Positions 47,854-61,108 are shown, counted from the first letter of the stretch. The stretch is DNA of 64,000 nt from Tanypteryx hageni (GCA_028673005.1 CM054117.1:37282564-37346563), one strand, 5' to 3'. Translations and numbers: made by a program. The notes: a model not told the origin generated them from the sequence alone.

Positions 47854-48240
47854 AAAAAGTTATTTCGATTTAAAACCATACTAACGCAACGTTACACCTA
47901 TTTTCAGATTAAGAAATGACAATTTCCGTTATAATTTAAGAATTTATAGTTCGTACGTTTCGGAGCCAATTTCAAATTAGCTGTTTCGACATTTACGTAT
48001 CCAAAAGTGTGAGGAATGTTTTTCTCTCTGAGACAATTCCATTACGCCTCAAACAAACCCATAAAATCTTAAATAATAGATAAAAGACAAATCAACGTTC
48101 CTGGAAAAAATAAGATCGTCGCCGAAATAAATTAACGACAGATCGCATATCGCAAACCGACGTCGTTTACGCATCGCATTCATTTTTTTACTCTGCCTAG
48201 GTTAAAAGGAATATTCCTGATCAAAGAAGTCGCGTCACCC
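47854..48240. other. AT-rich non-coding DNA
   Basis: Nothing recognised. Confidence 0.45.
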
Positions 48241-48960
48241 GACTGCCTCGACACAAAGTAGTTGTAGAAGAGAGAGAGAGAAAGAGAAAAGAAAAAGATA
48301 AGACAGAAAGCGAAGAATAAAAAAGAATAACGGAAAGGGGACGATCAAATCAAGAATTCCTCTTGGCGAAGAACGGAGGGAAAGAGAGAGAGATAGAGAT
48401 AGAGCGGGGAAGGGGGAGGGAAAGACAGAGGAGGGACTGGAAGAGACATAGGATCTTGTCCAGATTCCGCGTGCCATAAGGGTATCGAGCCGGCGACCTT
48501 CCTAATGGAATTCGGCGTCTTGTCCGATAGAAACCGAGGGAGCGAGCAGATAGTAAGGGGGAAAGGATGGGGAGGAGTAGGAAAGAGATAGAGGTGAGAG
48601 ACGGGGAGGGAAATAGAACAGAAAAAACGACAGACCCCGGATTGGAGTGCGCGGGCGGGCAAGAGGGAATGGAATGTCTTTATCTGCGTGACCGGAATAA
48701 GAGTGACCCCTCTCTCGTCCACCAGCTATAGGAAGGGTCACCACATTCGGACGTCCATCCCAGCGAGGGAGGGAGGAACCCGCCGCCCAGGCAGTAGGAG
48801 GAAACAGAAACAGGGTTGGCGGGGAGATGGAGAAGGTGGGGAGGGATGGGGATTTTTTAAGAGGAGGAGGGGGTGAGCACAATACGGCGAAGCAGTGGAA
48901 GAATAGTAGGAAGAGGAACATAAAGAAACCGTCCCTTTCTCCTCGCCCATCTCGCAAACT
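48240..48960. repeat. Purine-rich block
   Basis: GA-rich + strand, interrupted at 48455-48540 by a tRNA-like patch and at 48700-48800 by balanced sequence. The 125- and 163-codon minus-strand frames are compositional. Confidence 0.6.
48475..48535 (-). mobile_element. tRNA-like (SINE head) fragment
   Basis: On the minus strand, TATCGGACAAGAC (complement of 48517-48529) lies about 38 bp before GGCTCGATACC (complement of 48481-48491). This resembles Pol III A and B boxes at tRNA-like spacing. No SINE body or tail is delimited. Confidence 0.35.
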
Positions 48961-50026
48961 GAGGGTTTTGACCAACAAGAGGAGGTCTCTCACTCTCCCC
49001 CGCCCACATCATCAAACACACACACGAAATGAAAGTATTTACGTGCCGCCAATCTTTCCTTCCTACTTTGATGGAGAGCGAGAGTGCCAAGGTCATGGGT
49101 TTAGGCATAAAAAAGGCGGCCGGACACTCTCTCTAGAGACTGATAGGAGGATGGATCGACCTCTGGTGGTGGACGATGGAAAGATTTTTATTTCCGCAGG
49201 AACACTCTGGAGAGTTTCCTTTAAATGTACACGATCGACGGTGAATTATTCATGATAACGGCCCTAAAACAAAAATATCCGGCGCGAATTTTGACTCGAA
49301 TGAAAAATGTATTTGGCATTAAATCTACGTGCGCGTAAGCTGGACGGATCGATCATGCTAGAAGCTCCGACAAACGTCTATTCGAGGCACTAAGTTGCAT
49401 GTGTTCGTTTTGAGAAAATTAACAATGTGACAAAGTACTACTCGGGTTAACTTATGTTTACTATGAAACGCTGAATATCCAACGGAAAAATTATTAAGAA
49501 TCACATAGCAAAAAATAGAGTTATGAAAAACATATGCTTTGTAAGGATGAACCAAAATGTGAGTTACGTTTCTTCACTATCATAAAACAAAATTAACTTG
49601 CATAAAATATGTTTTGATTAACTTTCGATACATAATGTGACGATCATAAGTGATATAACTAATACTATAGAGCCGCTAAATAAGTCATAACTTTGACCTT
49701 AGAAATCATGGCTTCGTTAACTCTCTAAAGAACACAATACAAGAATTTCAGCAGCCATAGAATTCCAAAACGACAATAAAAGAACACCGCTGAAAAAAAC
49801 GAAGCCCTCCATTTTCCGACAGATGAGAATAGGAAGAATTGACTCCCTTTTATGATGAATATTTCAAGGCCGTAAGCTCGGGAATCCAACAATGCCATAT
49901 TTCACCCAATATACAATGCCATTAGTTAAAAACAAGTCTCTTAAACCACGCGTACCAATGATAATACCGGAACCCCACCGAACCAATATACATGCGAATT
50001 CTCAAACATTCGCTTACTCTTAAATG
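48961..50026. other. AT-rich non-coding DNA, nothing recognised
   Basis: No recognised gene or repeat. Confidence 0.5.
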
Positions 50027-50029
50027 TAT

Positions 50030-50096
<67 letters not shown>

Positions 50097-50113
50097 CACA
50101 CACACACACACAG
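50027..50113. repeat. Compound (TG)n-(TA)27-(CA)n microsatellite
   Basis: GTATGTATGTGTG leads into about 27 uninterrupted TA units (about 50039-50092), then TACATACACACACACACACA. The whole block is quasi-palindromic, so it can form a cruciform and is likely length-polymorphic. Open frames through it are artefacts. Confidence 0.95.
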
Positions 50114-52803
50114 CGCTGGGAAGTTTATATTTCCAGGCCATAAATCCTCATCCACTATATCTCTGGGGCGGCTCTTACTGGGGTTGTTTCAACCGAGACA
50201 AAATGGGGAAAATAATAATATTAATCAAAGACCAAACCATAACGAATGTCTTCATCGACCTCGGTAAAAAAAGAGGGGGAAAAACAAGCTCTCGGAATAA
50301 CACGAGAGAGACAGACCTAAAATAAACACGGTATATCTTGCGAATTAAATTTTAATGTCCGACTACATACAGGAATAATGAAATTCGTTACTAATAATAG
50401 ATTTATACTATAAAATTTAAAGCAATATTGCCCATATATATGCCTATCGTTCATAGGCAGTAAGAAATCTCATAGACGTACCACTAAAAAGCTAATGATA
50501 ATCTTATTATAAATGGCATCTGATGGCAAAAATGGTTTATAGACATCCAAGGTACAAAAACTGCTTCCCAAAGGTCGAAACAACAAACTTCGCGCGTTGC
50601 AATGCAAGCCGAAAAAAAAAACAAAGAAATTCGCCCTATCCAGATGCCACAAAAATATAACCATTTCCAAATCCGCGAAAAAAGATTCTTAAATTTTGCA
50701 TCGGATTCCAAGCATTAATATGAGCCCAGCGTATTTTTTTCCAGCTGTTGTTACGTCCTGATTATGAAAGATAATGCATCCTCGGGGAAAACAGGAAAGT
50801 CAAAGCCGACTCACAACATGTTGGCGTCAATGCTATACAAACCGCGACACTGCGAAATGAGTAAAAAAGTTGACAAATAGTTCGTCTGCACCGAGTTTTG
50901 AAGAGAAAAACTAAACGGAGCGTTTCTCCATTCCCTCTTCACGCAGGAACATTCCGAAACGTCCGCGGGGGCAAAAACCGTCCCTAATAAATATACATGC
51001 GTTTCTTTCTCGGACGAAAAAGTGGTTGGAGACCGGCAAGAGAAGTTCATAACATCCATTGTCTCTTTTTGGTCCACTCTCCGTCCGTAATTCAAACCAG
51101 GGTCCTTCCGATACATATATACATGCGGAGAGAGCGAGTGGAGAGCCTCAAAATTCATCTCATTTATAATAAGCGATGCAAATGTGTTTCATTTTTCATT
51201 AAGCCCACCCGCGATCATTAGGGACGCCACGCAAAATTATTAACCTCTCGAGCTAAGTAAAGTATCGATAATGTTTCCTCCCCACTCTCCCTCTCTCTTT
51301 CCCCTCTTCGCCCGTCCCGCCGTTTAAATATTACTACTCTAAAATTCATTTGTATGACATAACAAACCGCAAGGATAGCAAAAAAATGTAGATGACTTTA
51401 GGAAATAATACAATTCTCGGTCACAATAAACATGCATCCACGCAAGCGTGGAGAGCAGGATTCTAGAACATACGTTTTCGATCTTTAACGCCTTATATTA
51501 ATAGAGTAACGTAAAAATAAAGCAAAAACGCCGTTTCGTCATCGTCTCCTGTACCTCATTCAACCTACATGAAAGATAAGTGCTTAATAACAGACTTCAT
51601 GAAAAATAAATTAGAATACGGAAATAAGTGGAAAAACAAACAAATGTAGTTTCATTCTACTTTGGTACATACGCCCCTCTCACTACTCCATTCCATCTCT
51701 TCATCCTCCATAAACCTGCTCCAGAGCCCTCCCCGTCGTTGCCCCTACACCTATTTCCCCCATCCCCTTAACCAACTGACGCATGCAAATCATTCAACGC
51801 CCATTATTCCACCCGTTAGCAATCTGATCAGCATTCGATTCGGCACATCCTTCGCCAACGAAAAAAAACGAAATTTTAGTATCGCCATCTCCCCCTAGAG
51901 GTTACCCCAACCCTTCGTACGCCCTCTTCATCCTCCACCCTTCCAAGACCTTGACCCTCTCCTATACTACTCCACCCTTCCCTCTTAAAACTCTCTTCCT
52001 CACACAGAGCAAAAAGAATCGCATCCTGCCTCACCCCCGGTCTCCCGGATCACCGTCCACTCCAAATACCCACTCGTCTCCACAAACACAGACCCCTCTC
52101 CTCCAAACCTCCGCCGTCCTCTAAACCCTCACCCCTCTTCCTAATCCCTCTACTCCCACGCATCCTCTCTCTCTCTAGCCGACCCTTGATTCATTACATT
52201 CTGCGCTCCTGTCCACCTCCACCCCTTTCCTAACCCCATACCCACCGCCCCGCTCTCGCGTAGACCCCTGGGGCTTCCTCAATAGGCATCTGCACCATAA
52301 AGGAGAGAAGGGACACCGGGACGCAGAGCGGAGTGGAGATCGTTGAGGGGGAGGAGGAGGATGCGGAGATGAGTTAAGAGCCGCCGCTCGGGAACTGACG
52401 AGGAAAGAGTGCATGTGGGAGCATGTGGCACGTGTGTGTAGACGACCAGGGTTCTAAGGGGGCGTGCAATATGAACGCGTCCCGCGATACGGCGGACCTA
52501 ATCTCGCACGCCATCCTAAATTCGATTACCGACCAGACTAACAAAAGATGCCCCGTGAGCACCCGAACCTGTAGCAAGGCGTAGTGAGGTAAACTCACTC
52601 GAAAATTAAACACCTATCGAGAAAGAATAAAATTTTATCTCGCGGTGAATGCGATATTTAGCAGATCTGTATATAAGACAGTTTTATGGGTTTGAAAGAA
52701 TGGACCGGAGACTTAAAAATTAATAAGAATTCATGAAAATCAATTCACATACCATTTCTAAGGAGTGAGTAATATACGCAACTACTACAGTTAAAATTAA
52801 GTT
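50114..52803. other. Non-coding DNA with a CT-rich stretch
   Basis: AT-rich to about 51640, pyrimidine-rich at about 51660-52270, then purine-rich at about 52300-52375. No gene recognised. Confidence 0.5.
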
Positions 52804-52811
52804 GTCTAGAA

Positions 52812-53067
52812 CAGTGTTTCTAAAACCTTTTGTCTCGCGGCCCAGTGGAAAGGAATTCAACATGAATAAATAGCGTATGTCCCGATTTGATTTTTAACCA
52901 ACTCGCAATAAAAAGCTATTTAAATTAAAATGCTTAATATGACATTTCGCTCCGTCATTTTTTAGAGTATATCTTTATTGGTTATGCGTTGAGTAATTAC
53001 ATTTTCTTCACAAGCCTCGCGACTCACAATCAGTAGTGGGCCGCGACCAGTACTTTGAAAAACGCTG
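52812..53067. mobile_element. hAT-type MITE with perfect 8-bp target duplication (256 bp)
   Basis: GTCTAGAA occurs immediately before (52804-52811) and after (53068-53075). Left end CAGTGTTTCTAAAACC and right end reverse-complemented CAGCGTTTTTCAAAG match the CAGTGTTTCTCAAAC style of hAT termini. Subterminal CGCGGCCCA occurs in inverted orientation on both sides (left at about 52837; right in GTGGGCCGCGACC). No coding capacity; mobilised in trans (family knowledge). The intact duplication suggests a comparatively young insertion. Confidence 0.92.
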
Positions 53068-53075
53068 GTCTAGAA

Positions 53076-54400
53076 CATTGGCGCATTTTAACTAAAAGCG
53101 ATCCATGCTCGGCGGCAATAAAACGATCGTCAAGTAACTGTTTTCAACCGACAATAGGTGAATTACTAACACGTTTAACAGATACAATTAGCCAAGTTCG
53201 ACAATATTTCATTATAAAATTAAGCACCGAGCATAAATGCAGAAGAAATGGAAAGAAAATGTCTACGACAACAAACATAGGAGTGCTCCGACTTCGCGCA
53301 CGAATACCGCAAGGATAAATGATGAAAATATGCTGGCAACGATCGAGATGACCTCGATAGGACGTAATAAAACTTAGTTACGCCCGATGGCCAAAAAACC
53401 AAAATTGGGCTCGACGTCCAGAGTGGACCTTTGCTTTACACGTTTCCCTACTAAGGCTGTCAATGACGATGAATGACACTTGGGAAGGACCATTCGAGCG
53501 TTTTTTTCGTTAACTCCCTCGGAAAGTTATTAGGGACGGAAAATTGACGCGAACAACTGAATAATATCCTCCCGAAAATTTTCAAAAATCCAAACATTTC
53601 CTTGAAGCGACGTTTCAACCTTCACGTATTTATCCTCATTTAATGTCAATCAGACAGACATTTTCCTCTTTCCCTTGCTAGTAATTTTCAACGGTATAGA
53701 ACCGTAAGCTATAAAATCTTGAAAAACATGCTTTAAAAAGAAACCCTATATTTTTTAGAAAAAGCGAGCGATCGATTATTAGTACAGACCATCATTTCGA
53801 AGGTGTAGATAGAACTGAGCGACAAAGAAGCTACCCATGGAGCATAAATACCCTCTCAGAGAAGGATATCATCGTAAGGTATGCCACCCTAACAGATACA
53901 AAAGATAAATAACCCTAGCCGTTGCGAAAACCCCCATCGCGACGTCCACAGGTCCCGTAAATAACCACCGCACTACGAGACCCTTGTAATAAACCCTCCA
54001 TCTTCCCGCACAATTTTCGGACGATGAATTTCCACCCACCGACTATTGCTCCGAGAGGATTGCTTAGCTGGGCGGAGTTGCTTCCTCCCATCCCGAGGAC
54101 ACCGTGGGAACGCCGGGAGGACAAAAAGTGAAAGGCGAAAAGGACCGGACAGCCGAAAAAAAAACATAATATAGCGATTCTCTCGACATCCACGTCCACC
54201 GTGGAGGAGGAGAACAATTTTCAAAAAACCAACCCCCTAGTGTAAAAAAAATCCGCACGAGACGGAGACGACCGAACAAACGCTCTCCCGATTCTAATAT
54301 AACTCCTCCCACCAGGGATTCAAACTTTGACCTCTTACCTGGCTATTTTTTTCCTATTAAACAACCCTCAGAAGACTCGAAGAGATGTAAGAGGGGGAGG
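53076..54400. other. Non-coding DNA, nothing recognised
   Basis: Several 60-100 codon frames overlap on the minus strand at 53915-54312 but none is recognisable. Confidence 0.45.
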
Positions 54401-54525
54401 AAGGAAAAGAGGCGGAGGGAGAGAGAAGGGGGGGAAGGAAAAGAGGCGGAGGGGGAGGAAGGAAAAGAGGCGGAGGGGGAGGAAGGAAAAGAGGCGGAGG
54501 GAGAGAGAGGGGGAGGGAGAGGAGG
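54401..54525. repeat. 24-bp purine minisatellite
   Basis: Units start AAGGAAAAGAGGCGGAGG at 54401, 54435, 54459 and 54483. The last three are exactly 24 bp apart. In the + frame this reads as a repeated basic octapeptide KEKRRRGR within a 90-codon frame (54327-54599), an incidental translation. Confidence 0.9.
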
Positions 54526-55320
54526 AGAAGGGGCTACTAAAACGATTCAGAGAAATGCGTACTATCCTTCACAAACAAATACGCGCACGGAGAACATGAT
54601 AGGACCCATCGCCAACGCTGCTTCATCCCTTCACAGCAGCCACGGTACGAATCCCATTTGCTGAATATTCTAGAGTCCTAGTGTGCAATAGGTATGGATG
54701 CCCGACAAAAACCACAGAGACATTTAACATGCTCGAAACATTGATCGGAATTGATTATAAATATCATTAATAAGAAGAATGTTCCAATAACCACAGGAAA
54801 AAGTCAAGAATGACTGGTGCTGGGTTGTGCATCGCACATTCATTTTACCCACAAAGAATGTAAAATTCGAATGGAGTTTCAAAATCAAAATACTTGTAAA
54901 AATAAAAACGATGAGGAGCATCAATACCACACATGCCTGCAGCCGATTCACAGGATGTGGAGAGCAGACGAACGCATTCAACACGGCTACAGAGGATAAC
55001 GAGGAAAAAATGCGTCCTGGTAAGTCTCAGATCTCGAGAAAAGGGAAGAGGAAAAAAAGTAAAAAGGCTACAGAACCAAAAAACATTCTGGACCGCAAAA
55101 CTGGTATGGGAAAAATGGCAAAAACAAAACGAATACCGAGAGAAACTTTTGGTAAAGCGACACCTCGCGGTGGCGCAGAGTGCCTCCAGGTGGAATCCTG
55201 GACTCCTCTCTTCCTCTCTTTATCCCGCTCTCCTCTTCTCCCCATAGCCATATTCCCCTCCACGCCGCACTCCCTTCGTCAACTCCACCTTGAGGGTCTA
55301 CCGCAAGCGAAAAATGAAAG
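54526..55320. other. Non-coding DNA
   Basis: The 180-codon plus-strand frame 54827-55369 is Lys/Arg-rich and unrecognised; not called. A box-like GGTGGCGCAGAG at about 55169 has no convincing B box. Confidence 0.4.
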
Positions 55321-55740
55321 GAATCGGGAAGAGACGGCGAGGTGGAAGAGAGAGAAAGGAAAAGGGTGAGAGGTAGAGAAATGACAAAGGGGACGAACGG
55401 GAGATGTGAAGAGTTGAGGCGGTTGAAAGTGTAGAGAGAGAGAGAGAGGTGAGAAGGGGAGGAAGTTCGAGCGCGGTGAGTTCAAAGAGGAAGCACGCGA
55501 TGCAAAGAGAGAGACATTGAGAAGTAGAGGAAAAGGGAGTAAAGGAGAAAGAAGAAAAAGGGAATGAGATGAATGAGGGAAATGGGTATAGAAGGGAGTG
55601 CGTGGAATGGAGAGGGAAAGAAGAGAATGGAAAAGCTACAGCCATTCGGAAAGGAAAGAACACGAAACGCCCTCTTTTTATAAAACAAACGAGATGAGAG
55701 CAGAAAGGAAAATATCGAGGGCGATCCCGAGAAGGGCAAA
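55320..55740. repeat. Purine-rich block
   Basis: GA-rich + strand with a (GA)n-like run at about 55433-55449. Minus-strand frames of 110-150 codons are shadows. Confidence 0.7.
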
Positions 55741-57630
55741 GCATTTTCGATAATTAAAAATACTGAGTGAAGAAAATAATTTAGGGAAAAATAAATGGAT
55801 GTCATACAGAATGCCACTGATGAGAGAGCGTCATTTTAAAGAAAATTTTCAAAATTTCATAGATATGAAATTGACTTTTTGGCTTCTTACTTGTACTTAT
55901 CCAACGGTATATTTTTCTCTGTCAAAAATTATTTTTCAAGATAGAAACTGCTTCGGTGAAACTATATAATATGCATTTACGTTTAAAGAGATACTTGATA
56001 AACCTAGTCTTCACCCGTTTGCAAATTGATATACGAAAAGCAGAACGGTGATAAATCAATTCAACACTATTAAATATTAAAAAATTCCATTAAATATGCG
56101 ACAATAATCGACGGGATCAATTTCGTTCAGAGACATGTCAGCACAATAAAGCATCCATTATTGTTTAACTCACTCCTACGGTCACCATGACTTACAAAAT
56201 TAACAGTCCAGAAGACTGCGCAAAACGTCGAAAAATTAATGCAAAAATTTCGAATTATTTAGAAAATTTAAGACGAAAAATGCAGAATGGAGAGCATTAC
56301 GGACCACGTGCAGATGAGGCAGTTTGACGAGACCTATTTTTGTCTAAACTTCGGAACAGGAAAGGTGGCGAAAAGAAGGGAGGCGTCGACAGGGAGGGCG
56401 ATAAGGCGTATCAGAGAGAGAGAGAGATAAAAGTTTAAAAGAGAAGAGCGAGAGGTAAAGAGAACTGGAGGGAGAGAGGGATGCCGCAACATTTATCGGC
56501 CACCTTGGGGAGGGCCACACCCACTTCCATTCTCGCCTTCACCCCTTAATACTACGCATCGGCTCGCTTAGCGCTCACCTTTTGTTCTTGAAGGCCCCGC
56601 GAAGATAAGGGAAGGCAGTAGACGAGCGATGAGGTGAAGGGCGGTAAAAATGAATGAAGACAAAAGGAGGTAGGGAACTGAGAGAGAGGGACGGGTCGAC
56701 CTATAAGGCATAAAACGCGACAGATGGGAAATTAACGGCGGAAGTCGAGATACCTCTTTCGCCTTTTCTTAAAAATAAAAGGGAGAGTAAAAATGGAGAA
56801 ATTTGACGGAAAATTAGCAAGATAGGAGTGTTGTTATAGGGTGGCGTGGCGAGGAAATGCACCGCAAAAGATACGGAGTCTCGAAAAATTTCAATGCTAA
56901 AAAAGGTCACATTCCTTTATGAAAGGGAGAGGAAATTGACATTTCGTGCCGCGTCATTTTCTTTGAGAGATCGAATTCAATTACACGGAAAGAACGTTGC
57001 ACTCCTTTAAATTATCAAGGGGTGCTAATTAATAACAAATGACAACAGCTTAATTTATAAATTTGGTAAGTTTAGAGGTGGATTTTATAACTTTATTATT
57101 AAAAACGATAATGCTTTTCTTAGGCAGACACAAAGCAAACTTGATTAACCATGAGAACTATATTAAAAAATGAATTTCTTGTCTTCAAGCCTGGATTCAA
57201 ATTACACTTCAGGTAGCTACAATAACCATAAAAAGGTTCAGAAATTCCCCTTTACAACAACTTTTTATGGATGTTGGAGCCCCCTAAATACCATAAATAA
57301 TAATATGATACAGTGGCTGGGTAACAATAAGTTAAATCCACAAAATAACCGTGCATAAGCATACTTTAATTTTGCCTGAAAATTAATATTATAATGAGCT
57401 GACACGTGTAATTCCTGCACGCTCAACTATATGCAGGGGCATATTATATCATGCTGGGAGAGATAGCGATGTTTTTTAGGGTAGTGTGTGAAGGATTGAG
57501 GGAGAAAAAATTGGGATGTGGAGAGAACTGAAGAGGGAATGGGAGAGAGAGAGGAGATAGGGAGTTGTTTTAATTTTGATTTAATACTTAATTCAAGTAT
57601 ATCCACCATTTTCGACGGGCAATTACACTA
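55740..57630. other. AT-rich DNA with short GA patches
   Basis: GA patches at about 56345-56490 and 57455-57560. A small inverted pair CCATAAAAAG/CTTTTTATGG lies at about 57227-57270. No gene recognised. Confidence 0.45.
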
Positions 57631-59508
57631 GCTGTGAAATACAATGGAAGCGAAGTTCGTTCATAAAGCGTTAAGCGTTCATGCTGGTCACCACTAGAAA
57701 TAGAGCACGCTCCTCCTGGTTATCTTAGAGAATAAAATCAAACAATTTAAGAAAATTTCAAAATAAAAAAGGGATTATCGAGGTCACGTTATTTACAGTA
57801 TCTAATATTAAACATAAATGATATGGTCAAACTCTATGAATATATTTAGATCGACGAGTAGAGAATAACCTACGAGGACGGAAGGTTTTGAATTCGCATC
57901 AGGATCACTCAACCGCCTTATAGCAACATGATTCACGTACATCGTCTATCAATGAACCGACGATCCAGTGAAGGCTATCGACCATTTTCGGTTCCGCGTC
58001 TATAAAATCATTCAAACGCTCAGTCATTCGAATCAACCTGCGACGAGGGAGGACTGCTTCTCCCGTGGCGTCCAAAGTTGAAGAGGAAAAGAAAGAAAGA
58101 AAGTCGAAGAAGGAAAATAGTTTCGAGAGGAGACGACCTTTCACCCTTCTCATCTCACCCCAGCGTACGTAAGGCCGAAATCTCAACGAGCAATAGCCCT
58201 GAAACAACAGAGGCTCCTGGAGGTGCCCTAAAAGAGATTGCCGCACAGAAAGTGGGATAGAGGAAGAGCTCCAGAGAAAGGAATTCTTAAGGAGAAGGGA
58301 ACAACGAAAGGGACCTGAGAGCATCTCCGGACAAAGGAGGAGAGATAAATAGGTAGAGCGAGAAAGAGCCCGATGAAAGGAGGATAGCAAAACTTACTCT
58401 AGGAAAAAAAGGAGGAAGCAGACGCCACCCTCTTTAACGTTAAAACCCTTCTTCGCCTTCCCTTAAAAGAAACGATCCGTTGCCCCTCCCATTCCATCCG
58501 GGTCCTACGTAGGAAAAATCCAAAAAAAGTACCCTCTCTTTTCTTTCCCCCGTGGAAAACCCCCTTCCGCAGTCATGGGTTAAATTGTTGCCATTTGAAA
58601 TCTTGCCAGTTTTGTAAGAGTCGCGGTGCTTAATCTGTTTCTCCTTGTTTTTGTTGGGCGAGATCTCTCGAAATACGCGAAAAGATTTTCTCGCCCCCAA
58701 TACCTCGACTCCCTCCAAACTCCACTCTCCCCTCCGCAATCCCCGTCCCCTTCCGCAACCTCCTCCCATACAATTTTCCAGGCCGGCTGGACGACCCTGG
58801 TGGGAAGGAGGTCCGGCGGCGCTATCGAAGATCCGAATCTTCCTCACATACAAAGGGTCGCGTTATGGGACGTAGGGGAGGGGGCGTGGGAGGAGATGAG
58901 AGAAGGAGGCGGAAGGGGGAGGAGAGCGAGGCGAAATCGCTTCTGGCCAACTCGCTCCTATTCGTCGCCAAGGTGATTTTTTCCTCCTTTCGTTTTATTT
59001 GTATGTTTTTTGTTTCCAATTTCTCTCCTCTATCGTTTCGGACGGCCGATAATGCATTTCCGATTCGCAGTTTTCGTTCCCAAATTTCTCGACCTGTCCC
59101 AGAAGGTTTTTTGAAATACATTTTTCCAAAATTCCAATGTTCATTTTTTCCAACGAAAGAAATTTTTCCTGTATTGCTTCCGAAAAACAATACAATAAAC
59201 TAAAAACTTGCGTTTACTTTATATAAGGTAACTCTACCCAATATGGCTTAGCTAACCTTTATTAATTTTTAAGTACCTTTTCCAAATGCTGAAAGTAAAA
59301 CTAACAATGTATTCTTAGACAGTTTATTTAAGTAAACAGAAAAAAATTGATACAACTATAACGCCTCAACATGGAATTACTGGTTAGCATTTTTGTAAAA
59401 CCTTTCTGTTAGGCCATATTAGGAACATATGATCTCAATATGGCCTATTGAGTTATTGTTCAAACGCGGACAACGAGGTAATCTCATAAGACTACTTTCC
59501 ATTTTTTT
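57630..59508. other. Non-coding DNA, mixed composition
   Basis: AT-rich, with CT-rich (58690-58770) and G-rich (58865-58930) patches. The 161-codon minus-strand frame at 57905-58390 is not strongly low-complexity but has no motif I recognise and is not called. Confidence 0.4.
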
Positions 59509-60294
59509 AGGCTGGTTTTCACAGGAAACAGCCTTATGAAATGGTCCTGTCTGTGTGCGTGTGTGTGTCCCCTACTAACAACTTTTGCACCTACGGACCG
59601 ATTTTCATGAAACTTGGTATGAGGCTCGTGCTGCCAGGACCCACCTGAAGATTGAAGTCCCGGGTTCGATTCCAGAAACCTTTTTTCTCTATTTGTTTTA
59701 CATAGGAAATCTCAAATCCATCGTGCAGAGATGTTTTCTTTAATACAATAAAATATCTTAAAATTCTGATATTGGAGCTAAGTTTGTACTGTTCTAAGTG
59801 GAAAAGAATTTAGATTTTAATTCTTATCGCTGAATTTTGATAAATGACCGTATTTTCTTAAGTTTCTACTAAAACAGCGTTTTTGCGTTTTAAATCGCAT
59901 TTTATCGGATTGTTGCCATGGAGACGATTATTAGCGAACTCAGCTTGAACATAGACGAGTGAACAAATGAGTTATTTTCTTTTCCGCTCGACTACTCTTC
60001 AGCAAAGGACAGTTGAGCCAGACATACTAGTGTATAAACAATAACATTGATTAAATTCGTTTATTTAAAGAAAATACATCCAAAATATCTCAGGAATTTT
60101 GACATTGTTTTTAGTATTTTAAACCTGATAACGCTCTATTAATTTGTTTTCCAATTTTTCTCTATCATTGATAAACTGTGAACTACAAGTGGTATTCATG
60201 ATATGAGAATTCCTTGGAATGACTAACACATACTGAAACATTTCCTGTCGATATAAGTAAACAATTCAGGACGTCAACTTTGAGAAACCAGCCT
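59509..60294. mobile_element. Unclassified TE-like element with short TIRs and a tRNA-like patch
   Basis: AGGCTGGTTT (59509-59518) and its exact reverse complement AAACCAGCCT (60285-60294) bracket 786 bp. Near the left end GACCGATTTTCATGAAACTT resembles text common in arthropod repeats, and GGGTTCGATTCC (59662-59673) is a B-box-like motif. No open frame of note and no target duplication recognised, so boundaries and class are tentative. Confidence 0.4.
59922..59935. promoter_or_regulatory. Candidate RFX X-box
   Basis: GTTGCCATGGAGAC matches an RFX X-box closely (left half perfect). It lies inside the TE-like interval 59509-60294, so it would be dispersed with that repeat if the element is real. 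Confidence 0.25.
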
Positions 60295-61108
60295 GTATTG
60301 GTCCTGGTTTGGCCTTCTTGTTTGGAAAGTAGGCTAAAAATGATAAAAGGACAGAAAATAGGAGCGGAGAGAGAGAGAGGTGGGTTAGTGAGGAGTGGGG
60401 AGAGTGCACCAAACTTCCCTCATGCAGCTCTTGATGAATCCATAAACAAGTGAGGGAAGAATTGCAGATCAAATTACATAAGGCGCTTTTTTCCATGTTT
60501 TAGGATTATGTCGTCATCATCTTTGGCTGAGATCAACAGCCTCATAGTCTATAAATTTTATTTAAAAGCATCATATAAATACTACGCAATAATTTTTTTC
60601 CACATAAAAGCAATGCACTATTGTAATTGCTATTTTATTTTCCATTGCTAAAAATCGGAAGAATCCGCTCTTTTTTTGGATTAAGAACATTTGTTCGCTC
60701 TCATTCGACAGGGATTTGAATTATCTTTTCAAAAAGTATAAACCTCAGTCATTATGCTATAGAAATGTTCATGTCCCGACATATCTTAATTTTTAATATG
60801 CTAATTTATTATTCCCTGCACCGACATCATGCTTTTCTTATGTGAGTAGAATTTAAATAAAGAGGTTGGAAAAAGACATCGATTACTCCTCAGCGGTCGA
60901 TCTCAGATCCACCAAATTTTTACCATGTCTACTTACCCTATCTTAAAAATTCTCTATGTTGCAGGACATCAGAGACATTGCCAGAACATACGGACGAACA
61001 GGACAAATCGAATACATAAATAATTTTTTAAAGAAAATAAGCGCTAAGAATGAAGTTGAATGAAACGAAAAAAGACAAAAATTAAGAGAGGGAGAGAGAC
61101 GAGAGACG
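60295..61108. other. AT-rich non-coding DNA, nothing recognised
   Basis: No gene or repeat recognised apart from a short GA patch at about 60363-60380. Confidence 0.5.

Noticed and set aside
52641..52652. CGCGGTGAATGC, shared with the 3' part of miR-124
   Set aside because: The seed AAGGCAC is absent and no precursor hairpin is evident; a chance 12-base match.
54300..54330. Minus-strand GTTTGAATCCC, B-box-like
   Set aside because: No matching A box; isolated motif.
54827..55369. 180-codon plus-strand frame
   Set aside because: Lys/Arg-rich and unrecognised; runs into a GA-rich tract that suppresses stop codons.
57905..58390. 161-codon minus-strand frame
   Set aside because: Composition is mixed, but no domain is recognisable and there is no independent sign of coding, so it is left as unassigned.
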